The translations under genes and the position numbers were made by a program. The notes beneath the pieces are model-generated. The model did not search any database. It saw only the letters and a list, made by a program, of their open reading frames with translations, and was not told the origin of the DNA. From Lytechinus variegatus (Eukaryota; Echinodermata; Echinoidea; Temnopleuroida; Toxopneustidae): a DNA stretch of 64,000 nucleotides. Positions 47,851-57,978 of the stretch are shown here, in pieces. How positions within the stretch are numbered: the first letter of the stretch is position 1; each line of letters begins with the position of its first letter. Where the stretch lies: contig NC_054741.1 in the NCBI RefSeq assembly GCF_018143015.1, positions 15,499,736 through 15,563,735 of the forward strand. Reading direction: 5' to 3'.

Positions 47851-49164
47851 ATGGGAATACATTTCGTAAGTCGTTACCATATCTTTATATTGATCACCTT
47901 TCATCATGCTTCGATTGGACATTCCATGGAAACCCACACCGAATTGAAACCGAAGCAAGTGGAGATGGAAAAGAATGTGAGTCTTGCAGAGGAATCCTAC
48001 TCAACGGTATATGATTATGAAGTCGGCCTAACAGATGCTGCATTCACACAGACACAGGATACTGATGACAGGTTTGGCGGAAAAGATGTCTCCAGTCCTG
48101 ATGGCTCTACTACCGAAGGACAAACTCGAGTCAACGGCAGTGCACCTGACCACGTTGAGCAAACCTGCGATCGATGGGTATGGAATCCTATAAGATGGCG
48201 GTTAGCAGAATGCGTCCAGATAGTAATATCTGTGTTTGGCATCACTGGTAATATTTTGGTCATTACAGTCCTAGCGAAACGTAACAGCACCTTGCGTTCG
48301 ATGGACACCCTAGTTGCAACACTTGCGGTTGCTGATCTCTTCAGCTCAGTATTTATTTTCCCGATTCCAACCAGTAAGTTCTTGCCTAACACTATATTTG
48401 GTGTACTCTACTGCAAACTGATCGATTCCCTGTTTTTTTTATTTGTTGGTCTCACCACATCTTCATATATCCTGATGGCGATCGGCATTGAACGATACTT
48501 AGCCATATCATCTCCATTCAAGCATATTCTTATCTTCACTTCCAGAAACACCAAGATTCTCATTTGCTCTGTATGGCTTTTTGCCGGTGTTTTGTCCAAC
48601 CTCTTCGTACCTTTCGTATTTGTCCTTACCCCAGAGTGCACATGTCTCCACCACGTAGTTCCGAGTCTCATTCTGTCAGTTGGAATATACAATTACACCG
48701 TGACAGTGTTGATTCCTGTTTCCTCTCTGGTCATCGTGCAAACCCTGACGGCATACTCCCTTCACACACAACGGTTGATCACCAAAAAAGCACAGATCCA
48801 GAAGAATGCCAAACCATCTTTTCACGTAGTCGCCCGCAACAGAATCATCAAGCTGATGTTAGTCGTTGTCGGTATCTACATCATCTGTTTCTTTCCAAAC
48901 CAGACAGCGTTAGTCTTGCTTAATGTGGGTTTGCTGCCTATCTCCTTCATCTGGAGCCCTCTAAGTTCTGGTTTGATTAACCTGATGTTCCTGAATTCCT
49001 GTATCAACCCAATCATCTATACCATCAGGTATCCACCTTTCCGTGATGCTGTCAAGGATCTACTGTGCGGTATCACCTCATCCTCACAAAACGCTCCGCT
49101 CTTTGGTCAAAAGTCCGAGCAGTCAACTAAAGGGCAAGTGAATGGAGAATCGCATGATGTTTGA
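47851..49164 (+). CDS. class A (rhodopsin-like) GPCR, copy B
   Basis: Single-exon, 437 codons, the same length as the 34597 gene. By eye, 28 residues differ (about 94% identity), with no frame differences. All landmarks are kept: GN in TM1, LAVAD, Cys188, ERY, CTC in the second extracellular loop, CFFPN and NSCINPIIY. Eleven changes fall in the first 115, mainly extracellular, residues; the rest are scattered (e.g. C244F, Y267H, N272S, F354L/L355V), several near the outer face of the helices. The upstream sequence, including the acceptor-like CATTTCAG, is also conserved. Both copies look functional. The ligand is unknown and expression cannot be judged from sequence. Confidence 0.92.
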   Translation: MGIHFVSRYHIFILITFHHASIGHSMETHTELKPKQVEMEKNVSLAEESYSTVYDYEVGLTDAAFTQTQDTDDRFGGKDVSSPDGSTTEGQTRVNGSAPDHVEQTCDRWVWNPIRWRLAECVQIVISVFGITGNILVITVLAKRNSTLRSMDTLVATLAVADLFSSVFIFPIPTSKFLPNTIFGVLYCKLIDSLFFLFVGLTTSSYILMAIGIERYLAISSPFKHILIFTSRNTKILICSVWLFAGVLSNLFVPFVFVLTPECTCLHHVVPSLILSVGIYNYTVTVLIPVSSLVIVQTLTAYSLHTQRLITKKAQIQKNAKPSFHVVARNRIIKLMLVVVGIYIICFFPNQTALVLLNVGLLPISFIWSPLSSGLINLMFLNSCINPIIYTIRYPPFRDAVKDLLCGITSSSQNAPLFGQKSEQSTKGQVNGESHDV

Positions 49165-49399
49165 ACAGAGCGGGCATGATGCTGATACCGCAGCGAGAGA
49201 AACCAATCAACCAAGCAATGCAATTCTCGGTGGAGTCAGTACCACATGCATTCAATTTTTGAACAGTTTTGTGCTGAAAATATTAAATTTCAGGATAATA
49301 CATTTCGGATACGCTTTCCTTGATTATTTTAATGTGAGCCGGCAAAGGCGTTGTGTACACTAAAGCGCCCTCTCCCAAGTGCAACAAAGGCATCCGACA

Positions 49400-51110
49400 A
49401 TATATATAATAATGATGGTGAAAATGAAGATAATTTATGTAAAGAAATGTCGAATGATGACTGCATTAATGACGATTTTAACATGAATGAAATGAGTGTT
49501 TTACAAGAATTGAAAAACTCAGCGCCAGGTAAGGATGATATTCATTCGATTATGTTAAAAAAAAAAAAACTTACCCCAAATAGCGCTTGATTTTATATTA
49601 GATCTGTACAACGACATATTGAAAACTTTACATTTCCCTTGTCAGTGGTACAAAGTTGTTCAAATACCTATTTTGAAACCTGGAAAGGTTCCTAGTTTAG
49701 CGTCATCCTATCTAGACCTATTTCTTTATTATCAACCCTGTTTAAAGTTATGGAGAAAATGATTAAAAACCGTCTGAATCGGTTTTTGATAATAAGAAAA
49801 CGTTAAACCCACTTCAATCAGGATTCCGCAAATATCAGTGTCAAAGATCATTTAGTCAGGCTTGAAACAGATGTTCATTTAGCATTGAAGGAGGAAAAAT
49901 ACACCGTGGCAGTTTTTTTGAGACCTGGAAAAGGCATTTGATTCGTTATGGAAAGGAAAAAAAATAAAAAAATATTCAATGTTGGATATTAGTGGAAAAT
50001 TATTTTTCTTTATTAGAGTTTTTTAAGAAATAGATATTGTAACGTGAAAGTTAATAATAGTATGTCAGAAAAGTATGTATAAGACCACGGAATCCCGCAA
50101 GGGAGCTCATTAAGTCCTGTCATTTTTACATTGGCGTTTGTCGCGCCATCCTGTGTCGTTTTATGATCATCGTATAATTAGAAAAAAAGGATATGCTAAC
50201 GGCCGAGATGAAATCTACATGTATCGTTCTAGAAAGAATTGGAATTGTGTGGAATGGTTATTTACATGTATATACTGATGGATCCAAACTGGAAAAATTT
50301 AGCACGGGGGCAGCATTTTATGTTCCTCAATATAAAATAAATAAGTATTACAAGTTATCCAATGTAAGTATCATTAAAGAGGAACTCATGGGCCATTTTA
50401 ATGGCACTTGAATGGTTAGACTGTTTTGATAAATCATGTTCAGTTGTAATTCTTTGCGACTCTTTGTCAGCACTGAATATGATTGATTCATATTTCATAA
50501 AATGCATTATTGTTTAGGAAATTTTATTTAGAATTCATAAACTCTGTTTGAAAGATATTGTGTTAATTTTGAATGGATTCCCTAACATTTTGATGTTAAC
50601 AGCAATGAGACCGTTGATAAAGCGACCAAGAAAGGAGCGGTGAAAAATTCTGTAGACAACGTTTTACCAAACACTAAAAACGAACTTACATGCTCACGCG
50701 TGACATTTTATTAAGGTTTCTGGCAAGCAGATTGGAATGCTTCTAGAAATGGTAGATTTTTATATGCTATTCATGATAATGTTTTAAGCAGGCATATAGA
50801 AATTTTTTTTTTCTCGGAAAGAGGAATGCCTCCTTCATCAAATTACGGTAGGTAAGAGCAAATCAAACTATTATATGTTTCAAATTAAACAGCACTCTGT
50901 TGAGGTGTGTAAAGTATTTGCGACTATTAAACATTATGTTTTATTTTGTTCAAAATATGAAAAAGAGAGACGAATTATGTTTCATAAACTTAAGATGAAT
51001 GACCCGAATCTTAAACAATCATTAATTAATCCCGATTATACAGGGGAACTACTAATTTTATATATGCCACTAACCGTTTTGACAGTTAGGGTGGGTTTTT
51101 TTTCTTTCTT
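49400..51110 (+). pseudogene. degenerate I-like LINE with reverse transcriptase and RNase H remnants
   Basis: Frames read LKNSAPGKDDIHSIMLKK (RT entry motif), then broken RT text (HGIPQGSSLSPVIF-like near 50090-50130), then LHVYTDGSKLEKFSTGAAFYV and VVILCDSLSALNMI (about 50260-50480), which are RNase H motifs with DGS and DS residues. RNase H after RT is typical of I-clade LINEs. A C-terminal knuckle-like IKHYVLFCSKYEKER follows at about 50930. Many stops and frameshifts are present, so the element is dead. It sits in copy B only. Confidence 0.6.
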
Positions 51111-52135
51111 TTTTTTCCAAACACATAACATGAAAGGATTTATAATTCTAATTAATAAAAAACAAAGAAAAAAAAAGAATAAGAAGGACGAGAAATATTA
51201 GAAGAGAGGGGGGAATATATTTAGAAAGATATTAATAAAAAATATATACACAGTTGATAATAAAAACAGTACACCATCCAATTTTGTCCTTACAATGTAC
51301 AATCATTTATCACATGCGTTATTTACAATTATGTAATTTCATATTTGAATTGTTTTTTGACGAAGGTTTTATAAAAAGTCGTTTATAGTACTAGCCGTCA
51401 GGTTAGCTGGTGTGCCCTTTTCCACGAACAATCATTTAGCCCGCGCGATATTCAATTTGTATATTTGTATTAAAGTGTTTTCCACGAAGATGTTCAATTT
51501 GTAGGACATACTAATACAATAGGTGGATGGGTGACTAATCTATATCAATATGTCATATAATCGTCACCAACGGTTTGACGTCGTATAGATGTTTTCCTTT
51601 GCCGACGACGTCCTACTTACGAAAGCGACTGGCGCGTATAATCTGGAGAGATTGAAGAGCGCCATCATATTCAACAACAACTATCCGCTCAAAACTTCAG
51701 ATACACATGCATGAAAACAAAGAGTTTACTTTTATTTCTCAAGGGATAATTCACATTTCACATGCACATGGGTTACTTCACAGGAGGGGGTGCGAAAGAG
51801 AATTTAGTGGAAAAAGAGGGGGAGAGTTATTGGAAAGTTGAAAATACAAATCACAACTAGTCTATTGTGAAAAAATGTCCTCGTGCCATATATCATAACT
51901 CATAATAATTCAATTTATCAAGGGACTATTCACATTTCATATGGACATGGGTGACTTCACAGGAGCGGGGGGGGGGGTGAGCAACAGTAATAATTAAGAG
52001 GAAAGAAAAATTAAAAATTAGTGGAAAAAGAGGGGGAGAGTTATTGGAAAGATAAAACACCACTAGTCTATTATGACAAAGATGTCTTCGAGCCATCACA
52101 AATAAACTCATAATTAAAAACATTGGCAAAATGCT

Positions 52136-52321
52136 ATGTTTGCCAAATTGAGAAAAGAGTTACCTTCATTTACCACAATTATGTCGGCTTTAAAACTTTA
52201 TTATGAAATGGAAAAATATATTTATGAAACAAATTTCAGAGCAAATAAGTTCAGAAAGAAATGGTTTCGTTTCAGAAACTTTTTAGAACAAGCTGGCAAT
52301 CTGTCACATAAACAAACATAA
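52136..52321 (+). pseudogene. possible LINE C-terminal fragment
   Basis: The 61-codon frame (LKLYYEMEKYIYETNFRANKFRKKWFRF) resembles the very C-terminus of ORF2 in some LINE families, with an aromatic and basic helix ending in KKW. Weak evidence. Confidence 0.25.
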
Positions 52322-52429
52322 CCAGTGTTTATTTCGAAGACATATGTATCAGATCTCTTATTTTTCTTGCCGAATTTGCTTTGGCTGTGACAACTTATTG
52401 ATTTTATATAACTCAGTTTGACTACATGT

Positions 52430-52918
52430 CCCGGAGGGGCCACCTACATTGACGAGTGGATACCATGCGCGACCAAAAAAACACGTAAAAAGGATGTCTT
52501 TTTTTACGATAGGACACGTTACGTACGTAACGTGATAAGGGTGTCAAAAACACAAAAATAATGAAAAAAGGGTATCTATTTCGCTAGGAAAAATTACGTG
52601 TTTAGGGTCGAATTTGCGGGGATGATAAAACAAAATTAAAATGTTTTATAAAGGATCTCCTTTTTGCCCCAACACTTCGTGTTTAGAGTCCGATTTGCGC
52701 GAGGTGTAGAAGATGGGGTCGTACTAAACCAAATAAGGTAAAGCCGACGACCGAAGGACCCGTAACAATAAAACATTCCTGTACTTGTTTAGGGGTTCAT
52801 TTCAGGGAATATTTGCCAAGAGTATATCGTTTTGTTTCCAATACTTGTTAAGGGTAGGGTTTCACACGCCAATACTTGTTAAGGGGTGCATTTTCAGAAT
52901 ATGGAAATTACGTGTTTC
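52430..52918. mobile_element. hAT-like MITE, copy 4, right end missing
   Basis: It starts CCCGGAGGGGCCACCTACATTGACGAGTGG and matches copy 2 through ATATGGAAATTACGTGTTT. It then runs directly into host sequence (CATGTAAGTGAATT), so the last 50 bp or so with the right inverted repeat are gone. The palindrome ACGTTACGTACGTAACGT is kept at 52516. Confidence 0.75.
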
Positions 52919-53344
52919 ATGTAAGTGAATTTCCACAAAAAGGTTGGCCCCAGTGGATTTTTTAGCAAAAAAATGCTAAAAAAAGAATGCTGCTATAAGA
53001 AAATGAATGATGATTGGATTTTACTCCCTAAAACAAATAATTTCTTTATAAAGATTTTGTACTTATTCATGAAGATATTTGACCTGTAAGTAATGTAAAT
53101 ACGTTCATTATAGGTGATTTCAATTATCTTAATCAGTTAAAAGTATAATTAATACTGATTTTGATGTACAGATATTGGGAATTTACTCTAAATTAATACA
53201 TGATATAATTTGGGGCTAGCCTTGCAGACTGGCATTTTGCTATAGCCCATGCATGATTATGTTAATTTTCAATTACCTTTTTTTATGTGACGTAGTAACT
53301 TTTATTTCATGTATTTGACATTAAAGTTTTGTAATAAATTCACT

Positions 53345-53460
53345 CCAAGTCCACTCCTCAATTTTTTTTATTTGAATCAATAAAGTAAAATCAAACCCGA
53401 ATAAAGACCATAATTGGATATAAAATCAATTTTCAGGGAAAATGTATATATTCACAACAC
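53345..53460. mobile_element. left part of long-TIR MITE in copy B
   Basis: Corresponds to the left arm of 37918-38492. The remainder is absent. Confidence 0.55.
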
Positions 53461-53618
53461 AATGCGAGGTGTTTAATCATTTCTTTTAGTGGCCCAAACT
53501 TGTAGTAGTTATGTGCGCAGCGCTTTGTCACCGCCGAAAGGAACTGAAAATTCGCTATATCAAATAACCTTTGGATTGGATATATGTTTGGTTTTAATGA
53601 GTTGATATCATGCCGCCT

Positions 53619-53735
53619 GGGGCCCGTAACACATCAAAACGTAGCAATGATCGTAGAACATTATAAAAAAATAAATAAATAAATAAAAATCAAACGTACG
53701 ATAAATCGCTAACGTTTGTACGTGTTACGGACCCT
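53619..53735. mobile_element. palindromic MITE, GGGCCCGTAACAC family, copy 3
   Basis: GGGGCCCGTAACACATCAAAAC at the left and CGTTTGTACGTGTTACGGACCC at the right, with GCAATGATCGTAGAAC inside. An AAATA-type simple repeat has expanded in the middle. Confidence 0.65.
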
Positions 53736-53951
53736 GATTAGACTTGGGTAAATGGGATCTTATGAATATGTAGCGTTCATATATACCCATATTCATTGTT
53801 ATTATTCTCATTTTTAAATTGGCCAACTTATATATATATATATAAATATATTGTGTGAAGAAATGGATGAAGAGAACAATGGTAGGCGTAGCTTAAATCA
53901 AGGTTCCCCAGAACTATCTACCCTCTGGAAAAATTGGTGATGCCGAAAAAT

Positions 53952-54022
53952 GTCTCCGGAGGGAATCGAACCCGGGTCCCCAGCTTTGAACGCCGGTGCC
54001 TTAACCACTAGACCACAGAGAC
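53952..54022 (-). tRNA. tRNA-like sequence, anticodon UCA, damaged T stem
   Basis: 71 nt fold as a cloverleaf: acceptor GTCTCTG/CGGAGAC, D arm GTCT..AGGC, anticodon stem CCGGC/GCTGG with loop GTTCAAA, giving anticodon UCA. The T arm has GGTTCGATTCC (a perfect B box), but its stem CCGGG/CCCTC loses two pairs. The A box TGGTCTAGTGG is intact. The next bases after the 3' end are ATTTTT, a pol III stop. It may be a SINE head or a pseudo-tRNA. UCA would read UGA, but this is not the tRNA-Sec shape. Confidence 0.45.
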
Positions 54023-54125
54023 GGGTTAGTGGCTAGGGCGACCCTGACCCAATTGACCGTCAGATAGACAGATTTTCGACACCATACCAATTATAATTTC
54101 CTTTGTCGGGTGAAGTTACTAACCC

Positions 54126-54196
54126 GTCTCTGTGGTCTAGTGGTTAAGGCACCGGTTTTCAAAGCTGGGGGCCCGGGTTCAATTCCCGGCGGAGAC
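54126..54196 (+). tRNA. tRNA-like sequence, anticodon UCA, full cloverleaf
   Basis: 71 nt with every stem paired: acceptor GTCTCTG/CGGAGAC (one G-T), D stem GTCT/AGGC, anticodon stem CCGGT/GCTGG (two G-T pairs), loop TTTCAAA, T arm CCGGGTTCAATTCCCGG. The anticodon reads UCA. The A box TGGTCTAGTGG and B box GGTTCAATTCC are present, and six T follow directly. It resembles tRNA-Glu in the D arm (GGTCTAGTGGTTA), so a Glu-type ancestor whose anticodon loop slipped is possible. It may belong to a tRNA-derived repeat rather than being a working tRNA. Confidence 0.5.
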
Positions 54197-54439
54197 ATTT
54201 TTTCGGCATCACCAATTTTTCCAAAGGGTAGATAGCTCTAAGAACCTTGATTTAAGCTACGCCTACCTTTGTTCTCTTCATCCATTTCTTCACACAATAT
54301 TTAAAATAAGAGTTGCCAAAGCTGTTGTCATGTATAGCATCACACACACGCACACACACATATATATAAATTACATTACATTTTGTCAAAAAACGATTCA
54401 TCAGATATAGCACTTACTGAACTTTGTGATAAAATCTCG

Positions 54440-54600
54440 GCTTCTCTTTCTAGGAAAGAACATGTACTTGGTGTATTTATGGATATAAATAAGGCTTTTG
54501 ACACACTTATTCGATATTACTGGAAAAATTGAAATATTATGGTATACGTGGTTTTCTAATTATCTTTCAGACCAAGAACAACACATATCTTAGAATGATT
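54440..54600 (+). pseudogene. LINE reverse transcriptase fragment
   Basis: The translation gives HVLGVFMDINKAFDT, the RT motif A region, followed after a frame break by YYGIRG-like and LSDQEQH-like text. It is a short, dead fragment. Confidence 0.5.
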
Positions 54601-54699
54601 TCAACTCCAACATTTTACCTATAGTTAATTCTTTAGTTAGATGCACATCTTTTTAATGACAGCAGAAATTTTGCTCGGATTTTTAAAAACTTATTTTCA

Positions 54700-55125
54700 T
54701 TTCTTATTGAAATACCCTAAAGTTTTAGCTTGTGATTCACGCTCGCAACACCTCGCAATAATGCCATTTTAAGAATAATTGACCCCAAAAAACGTTTTAC
54801 AACTTCACCTTTGAATTTGTTTTACCAAGCCGCTCGCTCATTATACTCTCCCGAAAAATAAAGCCTAAATATACGTTTTGCCATAATAAGAAATCACTTC
54901 AAAAAAGTTTTTCTCTACTTAATCACTATCAAACACACAATGACTTCAAGCAGATGATAATCTTAAGGCGAAAATATCACCAAAGTGTCCATTTTGACGT
55001 ATGAGTTTCATTTTTTGGCTTTACCCCCCCAACCGAAAATTCGCTCGGCCGCCCTTGCATTCCCATCCTCATAACAATTGAACGCCCCCCCCCCTTGCCT
55101 CTGCCTCTGCTTTCCGTTTTCATTT
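54700..55125. mobile_element. decayed CGC-type repeat fragment
   Basis: AGCTTGTGATTCACGCTCGCAACACCTCGCAAT and CCGCTCGCTCATTATACTC are eroded cores. CCCCCCAACCGAAAATTCGCTCGG and GCCTCTGCCTCTGC lie at the right. No coding. Confidence 0.4.
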
Positions 55126-55134
55126 TTCATTTCG

Positions 55135-55500
55135 ATTAACGAACCTTATTTTTTTTGGATTAACGAACCTTATTTCGTTTTCGGATTAACGAACCTTCGG
55201 ATTACGAACCTTATTTCGTTTTCGGATTAACGAACCTTCGGAAAAACGAACCTTATTTCGTTTTCGGATTAACGAACCTTTGGAACAACGAACCTTATTT
55301 CGTTTTCGGATGAACGAACCTTCGGAACAACGAACCTTATTTCGCTTTCGGATTATCGAACCTTCGGAATAACGAACCGTCGGAATAACGCCACAAATGT
55401 TCGGATTAACGAACCCTTTTCCGTTTTCGGATTAACGAACATCGAGGTATAGGCAATTTACGTGTTTCGGAATTACGAACCTTCGGAATTACGAAGTGTA
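55135..55500. repeat. GGATTAACGAACCTT minisatellite
   Basis: The core CGGATTAACGAACCTT alternates with ATTTCGTTTT and CGGAA(A/C)AACGAACC; more than ten cores occur in 365 bp at irregular spacing. A short core is well conserved while the linkers vary. Confidence 0.8.
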
Positions 55501-55559
55501 ACCATTACTAACGAGATATATCATTCATTATGTCATAAATAGGAACATTTCTGTATTTT

Positions 55560-55720
55560 TATACAACCGCGTAGCCAGGATTTCTTTTGGAGGGGGCGGT
55601 AAATGTACGCAAAGCGTGCCAACACTTACAGAGCGCGCGAAGCGCGCTCTCTAGGGGGTGGGTGCAGGGAGGGGGAGTTTCCCCCTACCTCGCGAAGCGC
55701 GAAGCTTTTAGTGTTTCATA
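55560..55720. mobile_element. short CGC-rich repeat
   Basis: It starts CGTAGCCAGGATTTC, contains GCGCGCGAAGCGCGC (a near-perfect palindrome) and CCTCGCGAAGCGCGAAGC. Related in style to the GGATCCAGG-ended repeats. Confidence 0.5.
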
Positions 55721-56439
55721 AATTAAAATGAAAAGGAGCCGTTTCTCTTGTCTCTAGTACCTCCAATTCGGTTGACTATATTGCGATTTTGAACCTTGTT
55801 TTTAAATGATTGTGAATGCACAAAAGAGGTATACAATGGAGGAAGCTAAAGCGTTTTATCAATTTTTCTTGCCATAAAAAGGGTCCCGAGAAAAGGGTTT
55901 TTTCAAAGATATATTGAATACTTTCTTTGGAAATTTCAGATTTGATTACAAACAATTAAGCAACAGTGCGTATTTTCAACTCGCAAAACAGAGGAGAAGA
56001 TTGGTAGAGGAAGATATTCCTCCCCGCGCAGAGCAATGAAACTCTGAAATTTCAAAGGGCGGACGTTTCATCAAATGTAGATGAATACCCAATCGGCTCT
56101 AATTCAATTGATTTTCTAAGATTATTGAAATTCATTACAAGGAAAATAGTGCGCAAAAAGTTGAAACTTCTGCGATTTATTGAAACTATCTATCTATATA
56201 AAAAAAGGATGCCTAATTTTTTTGACTTATCCTAAGTGCTTCATTTTGAATATAAAGAAACTTAAGTGTCATTCAAAATTTCAAACTGAGGGCGCAAAAC
56301 AGGACAGGAGATGAATGTATACAGGGAAATGACATGAAGTTTAATACAATTTGATAAAAAATATTGTACTTTTTTATTTAATACGACACGAATTTCATAC
56401 CTTCCTCTTTTTAAATTAGGAACCTGTTTGCCCCAAAAT
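55721..56439. other. AT-rich non-coding DNA
   Basis: No gene or repeat is recognised. Confidence 0.45.
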
Positions 56440-57017
56440 TATGGTTGTTTAGTAATGAGCTGAAAAGCGGGAGAAGTTGACTTTATGGAGGTTTTATATA
56501 TTATTAATATGTCATGTATGTGATGAATGTTATATTTTGATATTCAAAATGGCTGCCAAAGGCCCTAAAAGTATTATCCACAATGAGAAAGTGGGGCAAA
56601 GAAATCACAAGAGTAATCACTAAAATGCATATATATGTGATAAATTAATGATATACTGTTTAAAAACATATTTTCTAACGAAATATATTATTCAGGTTTA
56701 AAGTGTGTGTTAAATACTGAATTCTTACTTTCAAAATGGCCGCCAGAGACATTAACAGTATTATGCACAATGCAAAGTGGGAAACCAATATTCACAGGAG
56801 TGAGCACCATAAATGCAGGTATTAGTGATCTATGAGTAAAATATTGTCTGAAAGCATAATTTCTATTAAGCAGTTAAGAGATATCATTTATTCTGCCAGT
56901 TAGGTGATAAATAGTGTTAATGGAAAGTAAAAATGGCCGCTACAGGCCCTTACGATACTATGCACAATGTGATTGGGAACAAATTATTTCAGCAGAATTT
57001 GGCTTTGCTTGGCCAGA
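56440..57017 (+). repeat. diverged monomers of about 190 bp with AAAATGGCCGCC core, block 1
   Basis: Cores begin at about 56548, 56735 and 56931 (spacing about 190). Each is followed by ATTATGCACAATG, GGGAA, then TATTGTCTGAAA and GATATATCATT and TTAGGTGATAAATA before the next core. The last 365 bp recur directly at 58345-58690. Confidence 0.75.
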
Positions 57018-57018
57018 T

Positions 57019-57262
57019 GGTGCCAGGTAAAAATGGCAGAGGTAATAATGGCAGATACTGAGGTAAAAATGGCAGAAGTAAAAATGGCAGAGGTAATAAT
57101 GGCAGAGGTAAACAATGGTAGAGGTAAAAATGGCAGAGGTAATAATGGCAGAGGTAAAAATGGCAGAGGTAAGAACAGCAGATATAAAAAGAGCAGAGGC
57201 ATAAATGACAAGAGGTAAAAATGGAAGACGTGACAATAGCAGAGGTAAAAGTGGCCGAGGTA
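57019..57262 (+). repeat. GGTAAAAATGGCAGA minisatellite, array 1
   Basis: 15-bp units, GGTAA(A/T)AATGGCAGA, alternate with point variants for about 16 units. Methionine-rich peptides such as MAEVKMAEVIMAEV are translations of this array, not proteins. Confidence 0.9.
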
Positions 57263-57771
57263 CACTATTAGAATAAACAATAGATTCTACAGAAGAAAAA
57301 TAAAAAAAACAGGTTTTACAGAAAAAAAAACAAATAATTTTGAAGATTATGATAACAGGAGGGTTTTCCACAATTTTTCTACAATTTTACAGAACAGATA
57401 TAATTTAAAAAAGGGGAAAACAGTTTTATTACAATAAATTTGTAAAGGTACATGCACAAAATACCAATTTTCTGTAAGTTTATACAAATGCATGCATGTA
57501 GGATTACACAGTGCAGTAAGATTACAGGTGTTCTCCAGACTCTGTTGCAAGATTTTTTTATTTTTAAGTATAAATTTTCTAACAGTGTAAAAAATGGCGG
57601 AGTTGAAAATGGCAAAGGTAAAAATGGCATAAGCAAAAATGAAAGAGATATGGGGTGCTGGTTTGTTAAAAAGCCGAGAAGAAAAAAGTTTTCACTCTAA
57701 AAACAAAGGGGATTTGGTTCAGGGGGAAAATGACTTTAAAAATTATTTCAATAAACAATGATTTTTTTTAG

Positions 57772-57978
57772 CATACCAAGCTAATTACCAAGAGGGTTCT
57801 GCTTATGGTGTACAAAATACCCAACAACACTTCTGCTTCTAAGGGTTATGACCATCAAGCCGTCATATTGGATGCAATGGTAAAGAAGGTTCAAGGTCTT
57901 CTTTTATGCAAAGAATCTGAACCAGACGGTCCCCCTCGATCGACCCCAAATTGGTTTACCAGTCAAGATTATTATTGA
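57772..57978 (+). CDS. unrecognised terminal-exon-like frame, left arm
   Basis: A 3' splice acceptor, ATTTTTTTTAG, is followed at once by 68 open codons and a TGA. The peptide runs HTKLITKRVLLMVYKIPNNT and ends STPNWFTSQDYY, with a centre of LDAMVKKVQGLLLCKESEPD. The acceptor, the frame and the stop are all kept in the inverted arm at 60514-60726. I do not recognise the family. It could be the last coding exon of a captured host gene or of a transposon gene. No partner exons were seen. The conservation of an open frame in both arms suggests recent duplication or selection. Confidence 0.4.
   Translation, partial: HTKLITKRVLLMVYKIPNNTSASKGYDHQAVILDAMVKKVQGLLLCKESEPDGPPRSTPNWFTSQDYY

Larger units (their letters stand above)
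45539..53460. repeat. segmental tandem duplication, copy B
   Basis: The counterpart of 27317-38035, in the same orientation. Differences from copy A are a degenerate RNase H-type LINE at 49400-51110, a hAT-like MITE at 52430-52918, and absence of the 2.7-kb TIR element, the LINE block and the 33965 MITE. The right boundary lies inside the long-TIR MITE, whose right half is missing here. Confidence 0.85.
53848..54300. repeat. inverted repeat with a tRNA-like sequence in each arm
   Basis: Left arm 53848-54032 and right arm about 54113-54300 are inverted copies of about 185 bp around a spacer of about 80 bp. Each arm runs from ACGGGTTAGT outward through a tRNA-like sequence, then ATTTTT, GGCATCACCAATTTTTCC and AAGCTACGCCTACC to ATTGTGTG. 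The tRNA-like units point outward. Confidence 0.85.

Noticed and set aside
53952-54196. Functional selenocysteine tRNA
   Set aside because: The anticodon is UCA, but tRNA-Sec is about 90 nt with a long variable arm and extended acceptor. These units are 71 nt with a 4-nt variable loop.
56958-57371. Methionine-, alanine- and valine-rich repetitive peptides such as MAEVKMAEV
   Set aside because: The 15-bp minisatellite has a length divisible by three, so it is open in several frames on both strands. It occurs as three arrays with the same property.
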